A program made the position numbers and the translations under genes. Of a DNA stretch of 64,000 bases, positions 9,641-20,690 are shown one piece after another. This DNA comes from Diploptera punctata. Lineage: Eukaryota; Arthropoda; Insecta; Blattodea; Blaberidae. Every line of letters begins with the position of its first letter. The first letter of the stretch is position 1. The stretch is from NCBI GenBank assembly GCA_030220185.1, contig JASPKZ010007796.1:868001-932000 (forward strand), read 5' to 3'. The notes below the pieces were generated by a model. That model saw only the letters and a program-made list of their open reading frames with translations. It searched no databases and was not told the DNA's origin.

Positions 9641-10097
9641 TGCCACCAGAAAATACTAAAAAAACTTAGGACAATTGGCACCAGAAGATGTTTTCTTTTA
9701 AACTTAGGATAATTAGCACTAGAAGATGATTTTACATTGTTAAACTGGCTTTAGATAGATTTAAAGTTGAGACATCCGTGATCTTGAATGGGGGTTATGT
9801 ACATGACACTTTACTGACCGACCACTTAGTTTCATTCCGCCGGACTTACTCGGTACATCGCAAAAATAACGACACTCTATAATGTATTGTAACAGTTAAT
9901 GCAGTACCATTCTTTTCAACGTTACTAATGGGCCTTTCGTGTCATTTAGCGTCATGATTTGTTGCTGTTGTTTACAAACACATTATATATAATGTGACGT
10001 AAATGCAGGTTGTGAAAGATCATCATTACTGCGGTGTTATCAATCAATACAGAGTTCACAATAAACTCTAGTTGTAATACACATAACATTTTATAGT
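9641..10097. other. Unassigned spacer, target of an RTE insertion
   Basis: No gene or internal repeat seen. Its right edge carries the first copy of the 14-bp duplication described next. Confidence 0.4.
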
Positions 10098-10111
10098 GTT
10101 AACAAAAAATA

Positions 10112-10871
10112 CTGTTGAGTAACACTAAGAAATTAGGACTGGAAGTAAATATCAATAAAACTAAATATATGGTCACACGTAGAAATTCATTAAATAATGG
10201 AAATGGACAGCTAATGACAAATGAGGGAAATTTTGAGGAAGTGGCTGAATTCAAATACCTAGGAACAATAATCACAAATAGGAATGAGATGCACAAAGAA
10301 ATTAAACATGGACTCAATTCTGGAAATGCATGCTATTATGCATTACAGAGAATCTTGATGTCCCAACTCCTTTCAAAAAACGTTAAACTGAAAATATATA
10401 AAATTATTATTCTACCAGTTATATTACATGGGAGCGAAACATGGACTCTTACTTTAAGGGAGGAAAGGAGATTACAAGTATTTGAGGATAAAGTACTCAG
10501 GAGAATTTTTGGACCAAAGAGAGATGAACAGACGGGTGAATGGAGAAGACTACATAACAATGAACTACATGGTCTTTATAGGAAGCCAGATATAATAAGA
10601 ACAGTTAAGTCTCGTATACTGCGATGGGCAGGACATGTTGCACGTATGGGGAATGAAAGACTTGCATGGAAGCTTCTTGTAGGAAAGCCAGAGGGAAAAC
10701 GCCCAGTTGGTAGACCAAGAATGAGGTGGGAGAATAACATTAACTATGATTTGAGGGAAGTAGATTATACAGGGAATGATTGGAAAGCATTAGCTCAGGA
10801 TAGGTATGTGAGCTTATGTCCGTGCGGCCATGAACCTACGGGTTCGATAGTGCCAGTGAGTAAGTGAGTAA
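10112..10871 (+). mobile_element. RTE-type LINE, 5'-truncated, with 14-bp target duplication
   Basis: GTTAACAAAAAATA occurs at 10098-10111 and again at 10872-10885, flanking a 760-bp insert that ends in a GTGAGTAAGTGAGTAA tail. This is the expected product of target-primed reverse transcription with 5' truncation. The identical duplications and open frame suggest a fairly recent event. Confidence 0.92.
10115..10867 (+). CDS. RTE reverse transcriptase C-terminal region (truncated)
   Basis: About 250 codons begin inside the insertion (SNTKKLGLEVNINKTKYMV) and run through the blocks that follow the polymerase active site: EFKYLGTIITNRNEM, LLSKNVKLKIYKIIILPVIL, ETWTLTLREERRL, RRIFGPKRDEQTGEW, RILRWAGHVARMGNE and GKRPVGRPRMRWENN. 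The first methionine is fortuitous, because the true start and the fingers and palm were lost by 5' truncation. The frame slips near the end, so the last residues (SLCPCGHEP) come from the 3' UTR. The protein alone would be inactive. Better-covered copy: 57.6-59.1 kb. Confidence 0.85.
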   Translation: MSNTKKLGLEVNINKTKYMVTRRNSLNNGNGQLMTNEGNFEEVAEFKYLGTIITNRNEMHKEIKHGLNSGNACYYALQRILMSQLLSKNVKLKIYKIIILPVILHGSETWTLTLREERRLQVFEDKVLRRIFGPKRDEQTGEWRRLHNNELHGLYRKPDIIRTVKSRILRWAGHVARMGNERLAWKLLVGKPEGKRPVGRPRMRWENNINYDLREVDYTGNDWKALAQDRYVSLCPCGHEPTGSIVPVSK

Positions 10872-11049
10872 GTTAACAAAAAATAGTCTTGTAAAAATAA
10901 CTGTGTCTGTTTTGATAATCTTTCGCTGATAAAAATAAACATATTAAAAATAGTATATTACGACGAAAGGTTGGGAAGTGGTATTTACAGAACCAAGAAA
11001 AAAATTTCCGAGATTCTGTAAAACACTTCACAAAAGTTCGTTGTAGATT

Positions 11050-11492
11050 ACTTTTTGCGCGATGGTGTTTTCAAAATAATAAACAGCAGTAAAATAATAA
11101 CATATTTGTTGCAAATATGTGCGTTTATTATAAACAATTGACTAACATTAACAGTGTGGGCAATGTTTATTAGTTGAAACAACAGGAGGCCGTGAGACCA
11201 TTATTATTAATAAAATGGCCGCAAGTACGTATTTATTGTTTTATATTGTTTCAAATAAAGTTCAGTTCATTTAAAATGGAGTGATTTTTTCGTATAATGT
11301 ATATTAACACTAACTTTCGGATATTTTTTGTATATACATTATACGTAGTATACATAGAGGGCAGTGGTATTACTTCCCACACGTGGGTGTAAATGTAATA
11401 TTACACCCCGAATGTAATATTATGTAGGAAGTTGAACTTTCAATCATGGTCGCCATTGCTGTAAGTACGACAAAACTCACTATCGCGCAAAA
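11050..11492. mobile_element. Terminal-inverted-repeat MITE (TTTTTGCGCGAT ends), full copy
   Basis: The left end reads TTTTTGCGCGATGGTG and the right end is the inverse of TTTTTGCGCGATAGTG. The interior matches plus-strand copies at 55355-56165, 56868-57130 and 17396-17540, including TAATATTACA and GTTTCAAATAAAGTTCAG segments. No ORF. I could not identify a clean target duplication. Confidence 0.65.
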
Positions 11493-11679
11493 AAAAAGGT
11501 TCTTTTAAACATGCCAAATTATATACCTCTCTTAAGATAATTGAAATTGCAAATATATGAGAATTTTGGAAGACTTCTGACAGGTGCGTTTTGATAGAAA
11601 ATTAAATTTTGAAAATAACAATTAAAATTATTTTCATCCTTACGATATTATTTTAGAAATAACGAGCTAACTCATTGAC

Positions 11680-12420
11680 ACTTTCGAACCCATAGGTTCA
11701 TGGCCGCGCGGACATTAGCTCTTTAATCATCCCTATCCTCAGCTAATGTTTTCCAATCACCCTCTATATAATTTACCACCCTCAAATCGTGGTTAATCTT
11801 ACTCTCTCACCTCATTCTTGCCTTACCTACTGGGCGCTTTTCCTCTAGTTTTCCTACAAGAAGTTTCTATGCCCTCTTGCCTTCATCTTCTGCCCATCGC
11901 AGTCTACGAGAACTTAACTGTCTTATTATATCTGGTTTCCCATAAATATTACATAGCTCACTAATATGTAGTCTCTTCCATTCACCTATTTGTTGTCTCT
12001 CTTTGGACCATTTTTTTGTTCAAAGAACTTTATTCTCAAATACTCGTAATTTTTTTATCCTCCCTTAAAATTACCGTCCAGGATTCGCATGCAATATAAT
12101 CTAACTGTGAGAATATGTTTGTATATTTTCAGTTTATTTTTGAGAGAAGTTTGATGACAAAAGTCCCTGTAATCCACAATAGCATACATTTCCTGAATCG
12201 AATCTATGTTTAATTCCTTTCTGCACCTCATTCCTGATTTATTTACTGTTACAAGGTATTTGAATTCAGCCACTTATTCAAAATTTTCCTCCTTTGACAT
12301 TAACTGTCCATTTCCATTATTGGTATATAATGAATTTCTATATATGATTTGAGTTTTCTTAATGCATTTTCCAGCCCCAATACCTTACTGTTATTGAATT
12401 TAATGTTCATTTGAGAAATA
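11680..12420 (-). pseudogene. Old RTE-type LINE fragment
   Basis: The minus strand from 12420 follows the RTE C-terminal order (YLVTVNKSGMRC for the YLGTIITN block, then LKNKLKIYKHILTV) down to the 3' terminus ATGTCCGCGCGGCCATGAAC near 11700. Many frameshifts and substitutions show it is older than the copies at 10.1 and 57.6 kb. Confidence 0.75.
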
Positions 12421-12679
12421 TTGAACATTGTATTGAAATATTATGATGTGAAACTGTGGGATAGCAAGTGTATAGGCCTACTTGCTTTACTTTTACAGAA
12501 GATACGTTATCCACAATGTTGTTTTGCAGAGGTAATCCATTTCACACATTGCGCAGTCTAATATGTAACACTGGTCTGTCTATATTCTTATATCTCCACA
12601 TGGGATAATGGTGCTCCCTTTACCCAAGCTAAAGTTGTTTCCTTACAGATGTCAGATAGTGATACGTGGTTGGCTCATT

Positions 12680-12930
12680 GCCTCAAAGACACACCTAATA
12701 GGAAACTAAGGCATTTGCTCAGAGGCTCTGATTTAGGCTTGAGGCTTTCAACGAGCTTGAAAATCTTACGACTCGGCTCCCACAGTGTAAAGACCTTCCC
12801 GGAGGACTTGCTATTGAACTTTTCCATCCTATAAATCCATCGATCCAATTCGGGTTTGAACCCTGGAAGCTTGGGATGAAAGGAAATAAACTTAATACCT
12901 AAACCATCTAAGCCGATAACCCGGACTGTT
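12680..12930 (-). mobile_element. Divergent SINE-A fragment
   Basis: GGCTTGAGGCTTTC, ATCTTACGACTCGG and TTCCCGGAGGACTTGCT align with the SINE-A body in reverse, and TCGGGTTTGAACCCTGG retains the B-box-like head. It is diverged from the other copies. Confidence 0.65.
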
Positions 12931-12954
12931 AAGTTCGAGACGACGATTTTAATA

Positions 12955-13080
12955 CTATTTTATTTATTGATTTAGCCTGGTGGAGTTAAGGCCAAGTGGC
13001 TTTCCCTTCCACTCACTAGGACAAACATATATTACATCAGAATTAACTCTAATGTTAAATTCCATATGGTGGGATAAGCA
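12955..13080 (-). mobile_element. CR1-like LINE 3' end fragment
   Basis: The reverse complement contains GAGTGGAAGGGAAAGCC and TTAACTCCACCAGGC, shared with the 3' end at 63195-63245. No coding part attached. Confidence 0.5.
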
Positions 13081-13530
13081 TATTTGGAAAGACACAAAAA
13101 TATATTGGTAAAACATTGATGGAATCTGATGCAATGTATGGAAGTGAGGTATGGACAATCAGTAAGTACTACAAGAATAGACCAATAGGTCTGGAAATGG
13201 ATTATTTACACAAAAGTGCCAGAAAGTAAAAATTAGAACATGTCACAAATAAGGAAATTAGAAACATAATGCAAGTAGAAGAAAGCATAATTGAAATAAT
13301 TGAGAAGAAGGAATTAAAGTGGTTAGGACATATTTTAAGAATGGAAGATGAGCGATGGCCGAAACTACTATATCAATGGCAACCGACCAGAAAGAAGAAA
13401 AGGAGACCAAAGTTAACATGGAAGGAAAACATAAGGATAGTAATACAAGCAAGAGGGTTAAACATTGAAAATGCCCAAGATCGTAGGCTTTGGAGGTTTG
13501 GCACGAGAAGATGGCAGCAGCTGTAAAACC
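13081..13530 (+). pseudogene. LINE polymerase C-terminal fragment (LKWLGHILRMEDERWP type)
   Basis: Plus-strand translation gives AMYGSEVWTISKYY, then (after a stop) EIRNIMQVEESIIEIIEK, KELKWLGHILRMEDERWPK and a GRRPKLTWKE-like block. These are the standard post-catalytic blocks of a non-LTR retrotransposon. The longest open piece is 13269-13526. Related to minus-strand fragments at 25.8-26.1 and 32.1-32.7 kb. Confidence 0.7.
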
Positions 13531-13569
13531 TTGAAGACAGATAGATTAAATACTAAATGAAGATTTGAT

Positions 13570-13993
13570 CAAACATTTTAATATTTTCTACATTCATAAC
13601 TACACAATATTCGAACATTCGGGCTCACCTAAAAAGTATGAAATGACGATTTTCTGTATATTTCGCATGTGGAGCATCCCTATTGATGGTCCAACAATAA
13701 TCGGCCAGTATATTAGGATTCAATTTGCCTTGATATCTCTTTTCCATAGCTGAAATCTCCTGAGTTAGCTCATTTGGTTTTATTTTACAATGGACAAATG
13801 GACGAAAAAATGTTTATTAAAAATAATTATTTAAATCCATTAATTGAAATTGAAATAAAAAAAAACTGTGGGTGATGGAGAAATTCCGAAAACATATTTG
13901 AAAACATGATAAAAATACTGAATTAAGTACAACTATTGGCACTCATGAGACAAAAATCATGTCGACCAGTGTAATTGTTGTATACTATACGGG
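13570..13993 (-). repeat. Second copy of the EKRYQGK repeat
   Basis: Inverse of 1436-1845. The minus strand reads NELTQEISAMEKRYQGK and LADYCWTINRDAP, then TCATGAGACAAAAATCATG-type flanks. Two short segments differ by insertions. Confidence 0.55.
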
Positions 13994-14379
13994 TACTACA
14001 ATAGTACTGTATATCCTCTAGTATATATAATAATATAAATGTTTACACAATGCATCCAATATAAATAATTTAAATTTGAACAACAAATATTATAACCATA
14101 TAAATGTATTCTCCTTAACTTCTTGTACATTAAATTGTTATTGCAATTTTATGTATGCATTTTATAATTAAGCTAATACAATCCCATTTTTAAGCAAATG
14201 GTTATTCAAACAATAGGCCTACTTACATTATCCTTATAGGTGCCGCTACTTCCGCAGCCCATGTCACATGATGACGTCACATGGGAGCTTTGCGTCTCGG
14301 AGTGACTAGAAAATAATAAGAAATATAAAAATTAACAGTTCCTTACTAATAAAATACATGATGAAATTCCTTGATGCAT
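13994..14379. other. Unassigned spacer
   Basis: AT-rich, with a GC-richer patch CATGTCACATGATGACGTCACATG near 14262-14285 that contains a CRE-like TGACGTCA. No gene is attached, so I make no regulatory call. Confidence 0.35.
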
Positions 14380-14705
14380 CGGTCAGAACATAAACTTTTT
14401 AAAGTAATGCGTTTCTTAAGAAGATAGCACGACACATTTCAAGACATCATATCCGCAATACCGACATTAGAGAACATTTACAAATATATGAATTAACAAA
14501 TAAATTTACAGACAATACATTAAAATGGTTTCAACATATCAATTGAAAGAAGACATAGGCTATAGTCTATCAAAAACAGGCTTTACAATGTAATTCAAGA
14601 GGAAAACGTTCCATTGGACGCCTCCTGACCAGATGGAGATGCTTTGAGTCGGCAGAGACTTACAGCCTAACTTTTGAAGTTGAAGAAGAAGAAGGAGAAG
14701 AAGAT
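14380..14705 (+). pseudogene. LINE polymerase C-terminal fragment with GAA tail
   Basis: Plus strand reads RHHIRNTDIREHLQIYELTN, LKWFQHINRK and SRGKRSIGRLLTRW, then a GAAGAAGAAG tail at 14680-14705. Frameshifted and 5'-truncated. Confidence 0.65.
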
Positions 14706-14764
14706 GCACCGTACCCTCTACTATTCAATTATGTATACTAGAACATGCCTTGAAAACATACTAA

Positions 14765-14987
14765 ATAACTAACTCATTGGAACTATCGAACCCGTAGGCT
14801 CATGATCGCGCGGACATAAGCTCTCCATACAACCCTATCCTGAGCTAATGTTTTCCAATCATTCCCTGTATAATCTACTCTCCCCAAATCATATTTAATG
14901 TTATTCTCTCACCTCATTCTTGGTCTACCAACTGGGGAATTTCCTTCTAGCTTTCCTACAAGAAGTTTCCATGCACGTCTTTCATTC
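14765..14987 (-). mobile_element. Short RTE insertion with 17-bp target duplication
   Basis: CCTTGAAAACATACTAA occurs at 14748-14764 and 14988-15004. Between them lie 223 bp of RTE 3' end on the minus strand (3' terminus near 14785, then the GRPRMRW-encoding part). A strongly 5'-truncated insertion. Confidence 0.9.
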
Positions 14988-15040
14988 CCTTGAAAACATA
15001 CTAATTATTTTATTTCAAAACGTTCTACTATATATTTTAA

Positions 15041-15370
15041 GTCCACCGCTGTGGTCTCGAGGTAGCGTGCTGCCTTGTCACGCAACGGAACGGGTTCGAT
15101 TTCCGATCGGGACAGGCTCCTAGATCAGGGTTTTTCTCGGGGTTTCTCCTCACCTGTAAGACAAATGTCAGGAAGCTTAGGGCCCAACTGTCCCCGAAAA
15201 TCATCCGGCCATCATCATCATCATCCTTACCATTATCATCATCATCATTCACCGGTGTGGAAAACAACGGGAAGCTACCACATCTATAATTCCCTAGTAA
15301 AGCTGGAAAGCTTAATATGAAAAAAAAACTAAGATTGCAGCGAAAGACCTGCTCTCAGGCAGAATTACTA
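15041..15370 (+). mobile_element. SINE-B, type-1 3' half
   Basis: Starts GTCCACCGCTGTGGTCTC and has a B-box-like CGGGTTCGATTTCC, body TGTAAGACAAATGTCAGG, a CATCATCATCATCC linker, and the type-1 tail CACCGGTGTGGAAAACAACG to AGGCAGAATTACTA. Parts of the tail are diverged after 15316. Confidence 0.8.
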
Positions 15371-16067
15371 TGGATGGATACATTTTAAAACTTTTACAGT
15401 AGATATAGGCTAGTTTCATCGTTGTGCTTGTAAACGAGAAATTAACAAATTACCCAAAATTATTTTTAGGATTAATCTACGAGTGTTGCTCTTACAATTA
15501 GAAATTGAATAGAAATACTTTGTTCAATGCGAGACTGCCGAGTTTACGTCCTATAGCTTTAAGTTAAAAAAAAACACATACACACAGGTAGCGCTGTCCG
15601 GGTAGAGCAATCGCATTAATCATTGCGTTTGTTTTTCCGCAGGGAATTGCTGTCTGGGTAATTTTACAATTACACTACACTCTTTACCTGTATTGATTCG
15701 TGCTGAGGGCATGCCCCAATCCTACAAATCATCCTCTTCTCTTGCTATACCCTGCTCTGTTTAATTCTGTTGCTCTCTCAATTTTATCTTCATGCATACA
15801 CTGGTGCAGTTCAATCGGAATTCAGTCCTGTAATTGATAAAACATTATTAACTCAGATGGGCCTCCGTACTATATCTAGAAACGTGATATACCTAATAAA
15901 ATATTTTATTTGAACGGTAAGCAAATTCTAAAAAAACATTAAAACATTACATTAAATTTAATTACATTATCTTAATCACATATTGCTCTAATTAATGATT
16001 TTTATGTTTTGTGTTATGGAAAAAAAAGCTATGTTCGTAAATTTCCAACTCTTTTCATTCTTCTTTG
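15371..16067. other. Unassigned spacer
   Basis: No recognised gene or repeat family. Only short frames. Confidence 0.4.
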
Positions 16068-16819
16068 TCATAAGTAATGCCACAAGTGATTTCCAAATTA
16101 TCGATAAATTCACGACTCACGAAGTGAGGAGTGAATTTATCTAGAGAATTTGGAAATCAAGAGTGGCATTTGTTAGGACTATTTAACGAATAAAATTAAT
16201 TTGTTTACTCACAAATCATTATTTAAATATAGTTATTTTAAAATATTTATATATTTAATGTAAACGGTGATGTTTGAAAACAAGTGAGAAACGATTGGTA
16301 CGCTTCATCTGCTTCTTTTGTTTTTCACTGCAACCAGATCATACTATTTATTGCCAAAGGAACGCAATATTGTAAGAATGCTCTCTAGTGGAGAAAAAAT
16401 GAAACACATCAAACTGTATATTAATTCATTTCTGATGTCGTATGATGTAAATATGACAATTATATTTTTCTGGATTGTTACCTGGGAAAAAATACATTTA
16501 AGAAAGTGCAAACAGTGGTTTCTTTTTTTGGTGGTATAATCAATTGCTGCAAATGTTTTTATATTAACTCCCACATGCGGCATGTGTTGACATTCATGCA
16601 CTATATATACAATCTGGTAGCCGTATTTCTCACAGGCTCAGTCACTGCAAAATAATGGTCAGACCTGTTCAGAATATTAAAAAGGAGGAGCTTTCTTTAA
16701 TATGGTAATTATAACACTGATAAATATTTTGTGAAACACGACTCTCATTGGTTGTAAAACAGAAATCATTGAAACGTGATTGGTCATTGACTCCCATTTG
16801 GGGCATGAGTTAAATAGTC
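16068..16819 (-). mobile_element. Helentron-like element, copy B
   Basis: Complete from GACTATTTAACTCATG (16819, minus strand) to the 3' hairpin and end at 16068. The hairpin loop is enlarged by a second palindrome (ATAAATTCACGACTC...GAGTGAATTTAT). The subterminal inverse repeat is intact. Confidence 0.65.
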
Positions 16820-16930
16820 ACTTAAAATTAATAGAAACGGATTATTGAAATTAACTCGTTAAAACTAAATTATTGCTATTCGATGGACCAATTGTAAGAA
16901 ATATAATTGGAAGTAAAATAAGCCAAAAAA

Positions 16931-17330
16931 ATTGTATTGTAAGCCCATGTTTTTCCCTTTACAGAGATTTAGTCGCTCTCCCCCTACAGGGAGGAACTTG
17001 AACCATACTAATTTAGTTACACTTGTTTTCGTATAGATGCCATTTTGAGTGGTCCGTGGTCAGCGCACCGCCTCACACTGGCATCTAGGAAACCAAGGTA
17101 GTACTAGGAGGGAAAATTTGGTAAATTTTGCTTAGAGGCCTTTTCATTCAGGCTTAAGGATTTTTACGAGCCTGAAAATCTTCAGACTCGGGACCCACGG
17201 CTTAAAGTCCCTCCCGGAGGACTTGCTCCTTAGATTTTTCCGTCCTAAAAAAATCCATCGACCCCGGCCGGGTTTGAACCCGCGACCCTCGGGACCAGAG
17301 GCAAGGAGCATAACCACTAGTCCACCGCGC
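16931..17330 (-). mobile_element. SINE-A, near full length
   Basis: On the minus strand it starts at about 17330 with a tRNA-like head: GCGGTGGACTAGTGG (A-box region), the segment TTATGCTCCTTGCCTC, then GGGTTCAAACCCGGCC (B box). The body reads TCCCGAGTCTGAAG to GGCTTACAATACAAT. It is about 400 bp, and the tail is short CAATA repeats. Pol III promotion and LINE-dependent mobilisation are inferred from the family type. Confidence 0.8.
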
Positions 17331-17395
17331 CCAACTAGCTATAAAAATAAAAAGTAAAATTAAAAAGAGACAGTTATTTCATGGCTACTCTATAT

Positions 17396-17540
17396 TGTTA
17401 TAAATGATTGAAAGTTCAACTTCCTACATTTCGGGGTTGCCAACCTAAATACATACACTGTAATGAAATAACTATACTGCAATATTACATATTACAAACC
17501 ACGTGTGGGAACTAAAACCACTGCCCTCGCTAATGAGATT
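17396..17540 (+). mobile_element. Partial copy of the GCGCGAT MITE
   Basis: ATGATTGAAAGTTCAACTTCC, GGGGTTGCCAACCTAAAT and ACCACTGCCCTC match the copies at 55.4 and 56.9 kb. Both ends are missing. Confidence 0.6.
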
Positions 17541-17714
17541 AACATGCAATATTTATCTATGTATCACACACGTACTTTTTGACCACAGAAAGACATGGAG
17601 GGCCTCTCCGGATGAGTGATCAGCTCAATTTTAAGCTTCCTCCGACACATTACAATGTTAAAACGAAACACATCATTCACACACACGTTCTACTAAACAT
17701 GGCGAATACGATAA

Positions 17715-17880
17715 TTATGATTCTGATGGCCATATGGTGTTTGGGGACCGTTTTGGCCTTATAGTTTCCTGATATTTATCTTACACTAGGAAAAAACCCG
17801 AAAAAAAACGTTCAGGAAGCTTGTCCCGACGGGGATCGAGCCCGGGCTTGCTACGTGCGATGCATCAACGCTAACCCACA
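17715..17880 (-). mobile_element. SINE-B 5' fragment
   Basis: Head and body without 3' half: TGATGGCCATATGGTGTTTGG and GACGGGGATCGAGCCCGGGC on the plus strand are the inverse of the SINE-B body and head. The tRNA-like 5' end is altered. Confidence 0.6.
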
Positions 17881-17940
17881 GGGATGAACATCGATTTTTA
17901 TATACACATGATTTATCCCATTGAATTTTTTGTGTGTCCC

Positions 17941-18650
17941 GCCGAATGGTTAAGACCAGTTGCCTTGATACAAAGCTACGGGACTTGCGCTGGTTCCGGT
18001 ATTCATGGGGGAAGGAATTTTCTGACGCAATTTCGGCATGGGACCGGTGCATACCGAGCATCGGGAGATACTTAAGTAACTACCTTAAGTAGCGGCTCCA
18101 GGTTGAGAAAACCAGCTACAATGGCTGGGGAACCCGATATGCTGACCTCATGTTGCCCCTACGCTGGCTGGATGATCATCTACCTCGTGATTAACACATG
18201 TAGATATGTGGCAATTGGCCGCGGTGGACTAGTGGTTATGCTCCTTGCCTCTGGTTCAAACCCGGCCGGGGTCGATGGATTCTTTTTAGGATGGAAAAAT
18301 CCAAGGAGCAAGTCCTTCGGGAGGGACTTTAAGCCGTGGGTCCCGAGTCTGAAGATTTTCAGGCTCGTAAAAGATCCTTAAGCCTGAATGAAAAGGCCTC
18401 TAAGCAACATTTACCAAATTTTCCCGTCCTAGTAGGCCTAGATGTCAGTATGAGGCAGAACGCTGACCATGGACCACTCAAATAACATCTATGCGAAAAC
18501 AAGTGTAAGTAAGTTAGTATGGTTCAAATTCTTCCCAGTAGGGGGAGAGCGCCTAAATCTCTGTTAAGAGAAACATGGATTTACAAGAAGAAGGTGTGAG
18601 GCCAGCAGCCGGATGGTAAGGCCTTCTAGGCCTGTAGCGCCATGGAGATT
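17941..18650 (+). mobile_element. SINE-C interrupted by a SINE-A
   Basis: GCCGAATGGTTAAG, ACTTGCGCTGGTTCC and ATTTCGGCATGGGACCGG define SINE-C, whose head resembles a Leu/Ser-type tRNA. It breaks off near 18215 and resumes at 18594 with GTGAGGCCAGCAGCCGG and GCGCCATGGAGAT. The gap is filled by the SINE-A listed next. Confidence 0.7.
18217..18590 (+). mobile_element. SINE-A nested in SINE-C
   Basis: Begins GGCCGCGGTGGACTAGTGG and retains GGTTCAAACCCGGCC, but lacks about a dozen bases just before the B box. It ends GGATTTACAAGAAG. Flanked on both sides by SINE-C sequence. Confidence 0.8.
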
Positions 18651-19364
18651 TTTTAAAAGTTTTTTCCCCCTTTTGTATGAAACAATGTTTCGTTTTCAGC
18701 TGATGGAGAATAATGTTATGCATGGCCAGGATAAATGTGCAGTCTGTAAATTAAAGTGAAATAAGAGGACATTAAAGGAAACATAAACTCTAAGAGAAGT
18801 GGTGTTAAAGTGGAAGCTCTAATTGATGTAATGTAGATAACAAATTTAGTCCTCTAATATGACAAGTCACATATATCACATAACTTGGATATTGACTTCT
18901 AAAAAGTTCACTTTTTATTAAACGAAAACTCCGTGAAGCGTACAAGCACCCACAATAGCTGGGCCAATCAATCAATCCTATTGTAGTCATATACGTCACG
19001 CCATGTTGTGAGTTATTGCTTTTTTAAAGAATTTTTGTTTCACTTCTTTGTTTAACATTTATTTCATGTTATCAGCTGATCGAATTGAAATAGTTTTATA
19101 TTCATATTGCACTTTGTAGATAGCGATCAGAATTTGATGGAGCGGCACTTTACGTACGCGTTGAGAATCTTCATGAGGTGAAGGCGATATCAGCAGCACT
19201 GTAAATGTATTTCATTTCATACTATGTCAAATTTAATATGAATATAATGTTAAAAGGGTATAGGCAAATAATTATAACAGATCTCAAACCCTTGGCCACA
19301 CACTGCTTTTGCCAACATAAATACTAAAATGTAATAGTAGTGAAATTTATTGATTTTTTTTTCG
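18651..19364. other. Unassigned spacer
   Basis: No gene, RNA or repeat family recognised. Short frames only. Confidence 0.4.
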
Positions 19365-19447
19365 GATGAAAGGAAATGCATACATTTTCATTTACATTGC
19401 GTAAGGGCCTTTTTGGCCGTACATGCATGTTCTTGTTTCCACGAATA
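19365..19447 (+). repeat. Short repeat shared with 21640-21700
   Basis: GAAATGCATACATTTTCATT, GCCTTTTTGGCCGTACATG and TGCATGTTCTT are echoed at 21.64 kb by TACGTATGCATTTACATT and TTGACCGTACGTGCATT. Class unknown. Confidence 0.4.
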
Positions 19448-19856
19448 AAGAGAGAGACAGACAGACAGATAAATAGACAGAGAGAGAAAAATAAGATAGA
19501 GAAAAAGAAGAGAGAGAAAAAAGAAGAGAGAGGAAAACGAGAGAGACAAAAAAGAGAGAGAGAAAGAGAGAGAGAGAGACGAGAAAGAAGAGATAGGAAG
19601 AGAGAAAGAAACAAATGAAAAAACAAAGAGAGAGACAACGACCACACAACTCTAACACCACGCTCTCACTCTATCATCTCCCCCTCCGCTCCGCTCCTCC
19701 CTCTCTCTCTCTCTCCCCCTCTCTCTCTCCTCCCTCTCTCTCTCTCACCCCCCTCTCACCCTCCTCCGCTCCGCTCGCTCCCCCCCTCCCCTCACTCTCT
19801 CCCCTCCTCTCTCTCCCCCTCTCTCTCTCACCCTCTCTCTCTCTCTCTCTATCTTA
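19448..19856. repeat. (GA)n-rich tract followed by (CT)n-rich tract
   Basis: 19448-19640 is almost pure purine (GAGA and AGAAAAA motifs). 19660-19852 is almost pure pyrimidine (CTCTCT and CCCTCC). The long open frames here are low-complexity Arg/Glu/Lys or Ser/Leu translations and not genes. The two halves are complementary in composition and could fold back. Confidence 0.85.
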
Positions 19857-19871
19857 CTATAATATATATCC

Positions 19872-20219
19872 ATCCTAGTAATTCTGCCCGAAGGCAGGTT
19901 CCTTCACTGCAATCATAGCATTTTCATGCTATGCTTGCAGCTTACTAGGGAATTGTGTAGGTGTGGTAGCTTCCCGTTGCTTTCCACACCGGTGAAGGAT
20001 GATGATGATAATGATAATGGTAAGGATGATAATGATAAGGATGATGGCCATATGATTTCTGGGACCGTTTGGGCCTTAAAGTTTTCCTGACATATGTCTT
20101 ACAGGTGAGGAAAAACCCCGATAAAAACCTCACCCAGAAAAACTGCCCCGACCGGGGATCGAACCCGGGCCCGATGCGTGACAAGGCAGCATGCTACCTC
20201 GAGACCACAGCGGTGGACA
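19872..20219 (-). mobile_element. SINE-B, type-1, full length
   Basis: The minus strand runs from GTCCACCGCTGTGGTCTC (20219) through CCCGGGTTCGATCCCCGG (perfect B-box core), the body, an ATC-rich linker and the type-1 tail to TAATTCTGCC's inverse at 19879. It contains the hairpin AGCATAGCATGAAAATGCTATG. Best intact SINE-B reference in the window, with 38852-39185. Confidence 0.85.
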
Positions 20220-20229
20220 TTATAAATAT

Positions 20230-20260
20230 AGTATATATATATATATATATATATATATTC
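20230..20260. repeat. (TA)n microsatellite
   Basis: A pure TA run directly beside the SINE-B head. Confidence 0.9.
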
Positions 20261-20274
20261 ATTTTCATTCACAG

Positions 20275-20690
20275 TGTTCTGCTCAAGAGCAGGTCATTTA
20301 CTGCAAACTCAGCTTTCTCCACTCTTTCCTTAACTCTGCTTTCCTTTTTTGTATCTGCATACAAACCATTTATTTTAATATTGTCTATCATCTGATGTCT
20401 TTTTCTGCCTCTAACTTTCTTTCGTTGACCATTCCTTCTAGGGCATCCTTCAGCAGGCAGTTTTTTCTTAGCCAGTGGTCAATCTAATTTATTTTCTCTT
20501 CTTTATGAGTTTCAGCATTGTTTTTCTCTCACCCACTCTGCTTAGCACATCTTTATTTCTTACTTTGTCCGTCCATTTTATGCGTTCCATTCTTTTCCAT
20601 ATCCACATCTCAAAAGCTTCCAGTCGCGTTTCCTCATTCCGTCGTAAAGTCCAATTCTCTGCACCATACAATGCTACACACAACTATTTA
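20275..20690 (-). pseudogene. LINE polymerase C-terminal fragment (RVGERKTMLKLIKKRK type)
   Basis: Minus-strand frame reads ALYGAENWTLRRNEETRL, EMWIWKRMERIKWTDKVRNK and VLSRVGERKTMLKLIKKRK. It continues with frameshifts into a LRKNCLLKDALEG-like block. The order is that of a common insect LINE polymerase C-terminus. The 5' part is missing. Confidence 0.7.

Noticed and set aside
14262..14285. CRE-like TGACGTCA as a promoter element
   Set aside because: A single 8-bp match with no neighbouring gene or TATA/initiator context is expected by chance.
19324..19661. Serine/leucine-rich frames of 80-107 codons resembling membrane proteins
   Set aside because: They arise from the CT/GA low-complexity tract and exist in several frames at once.
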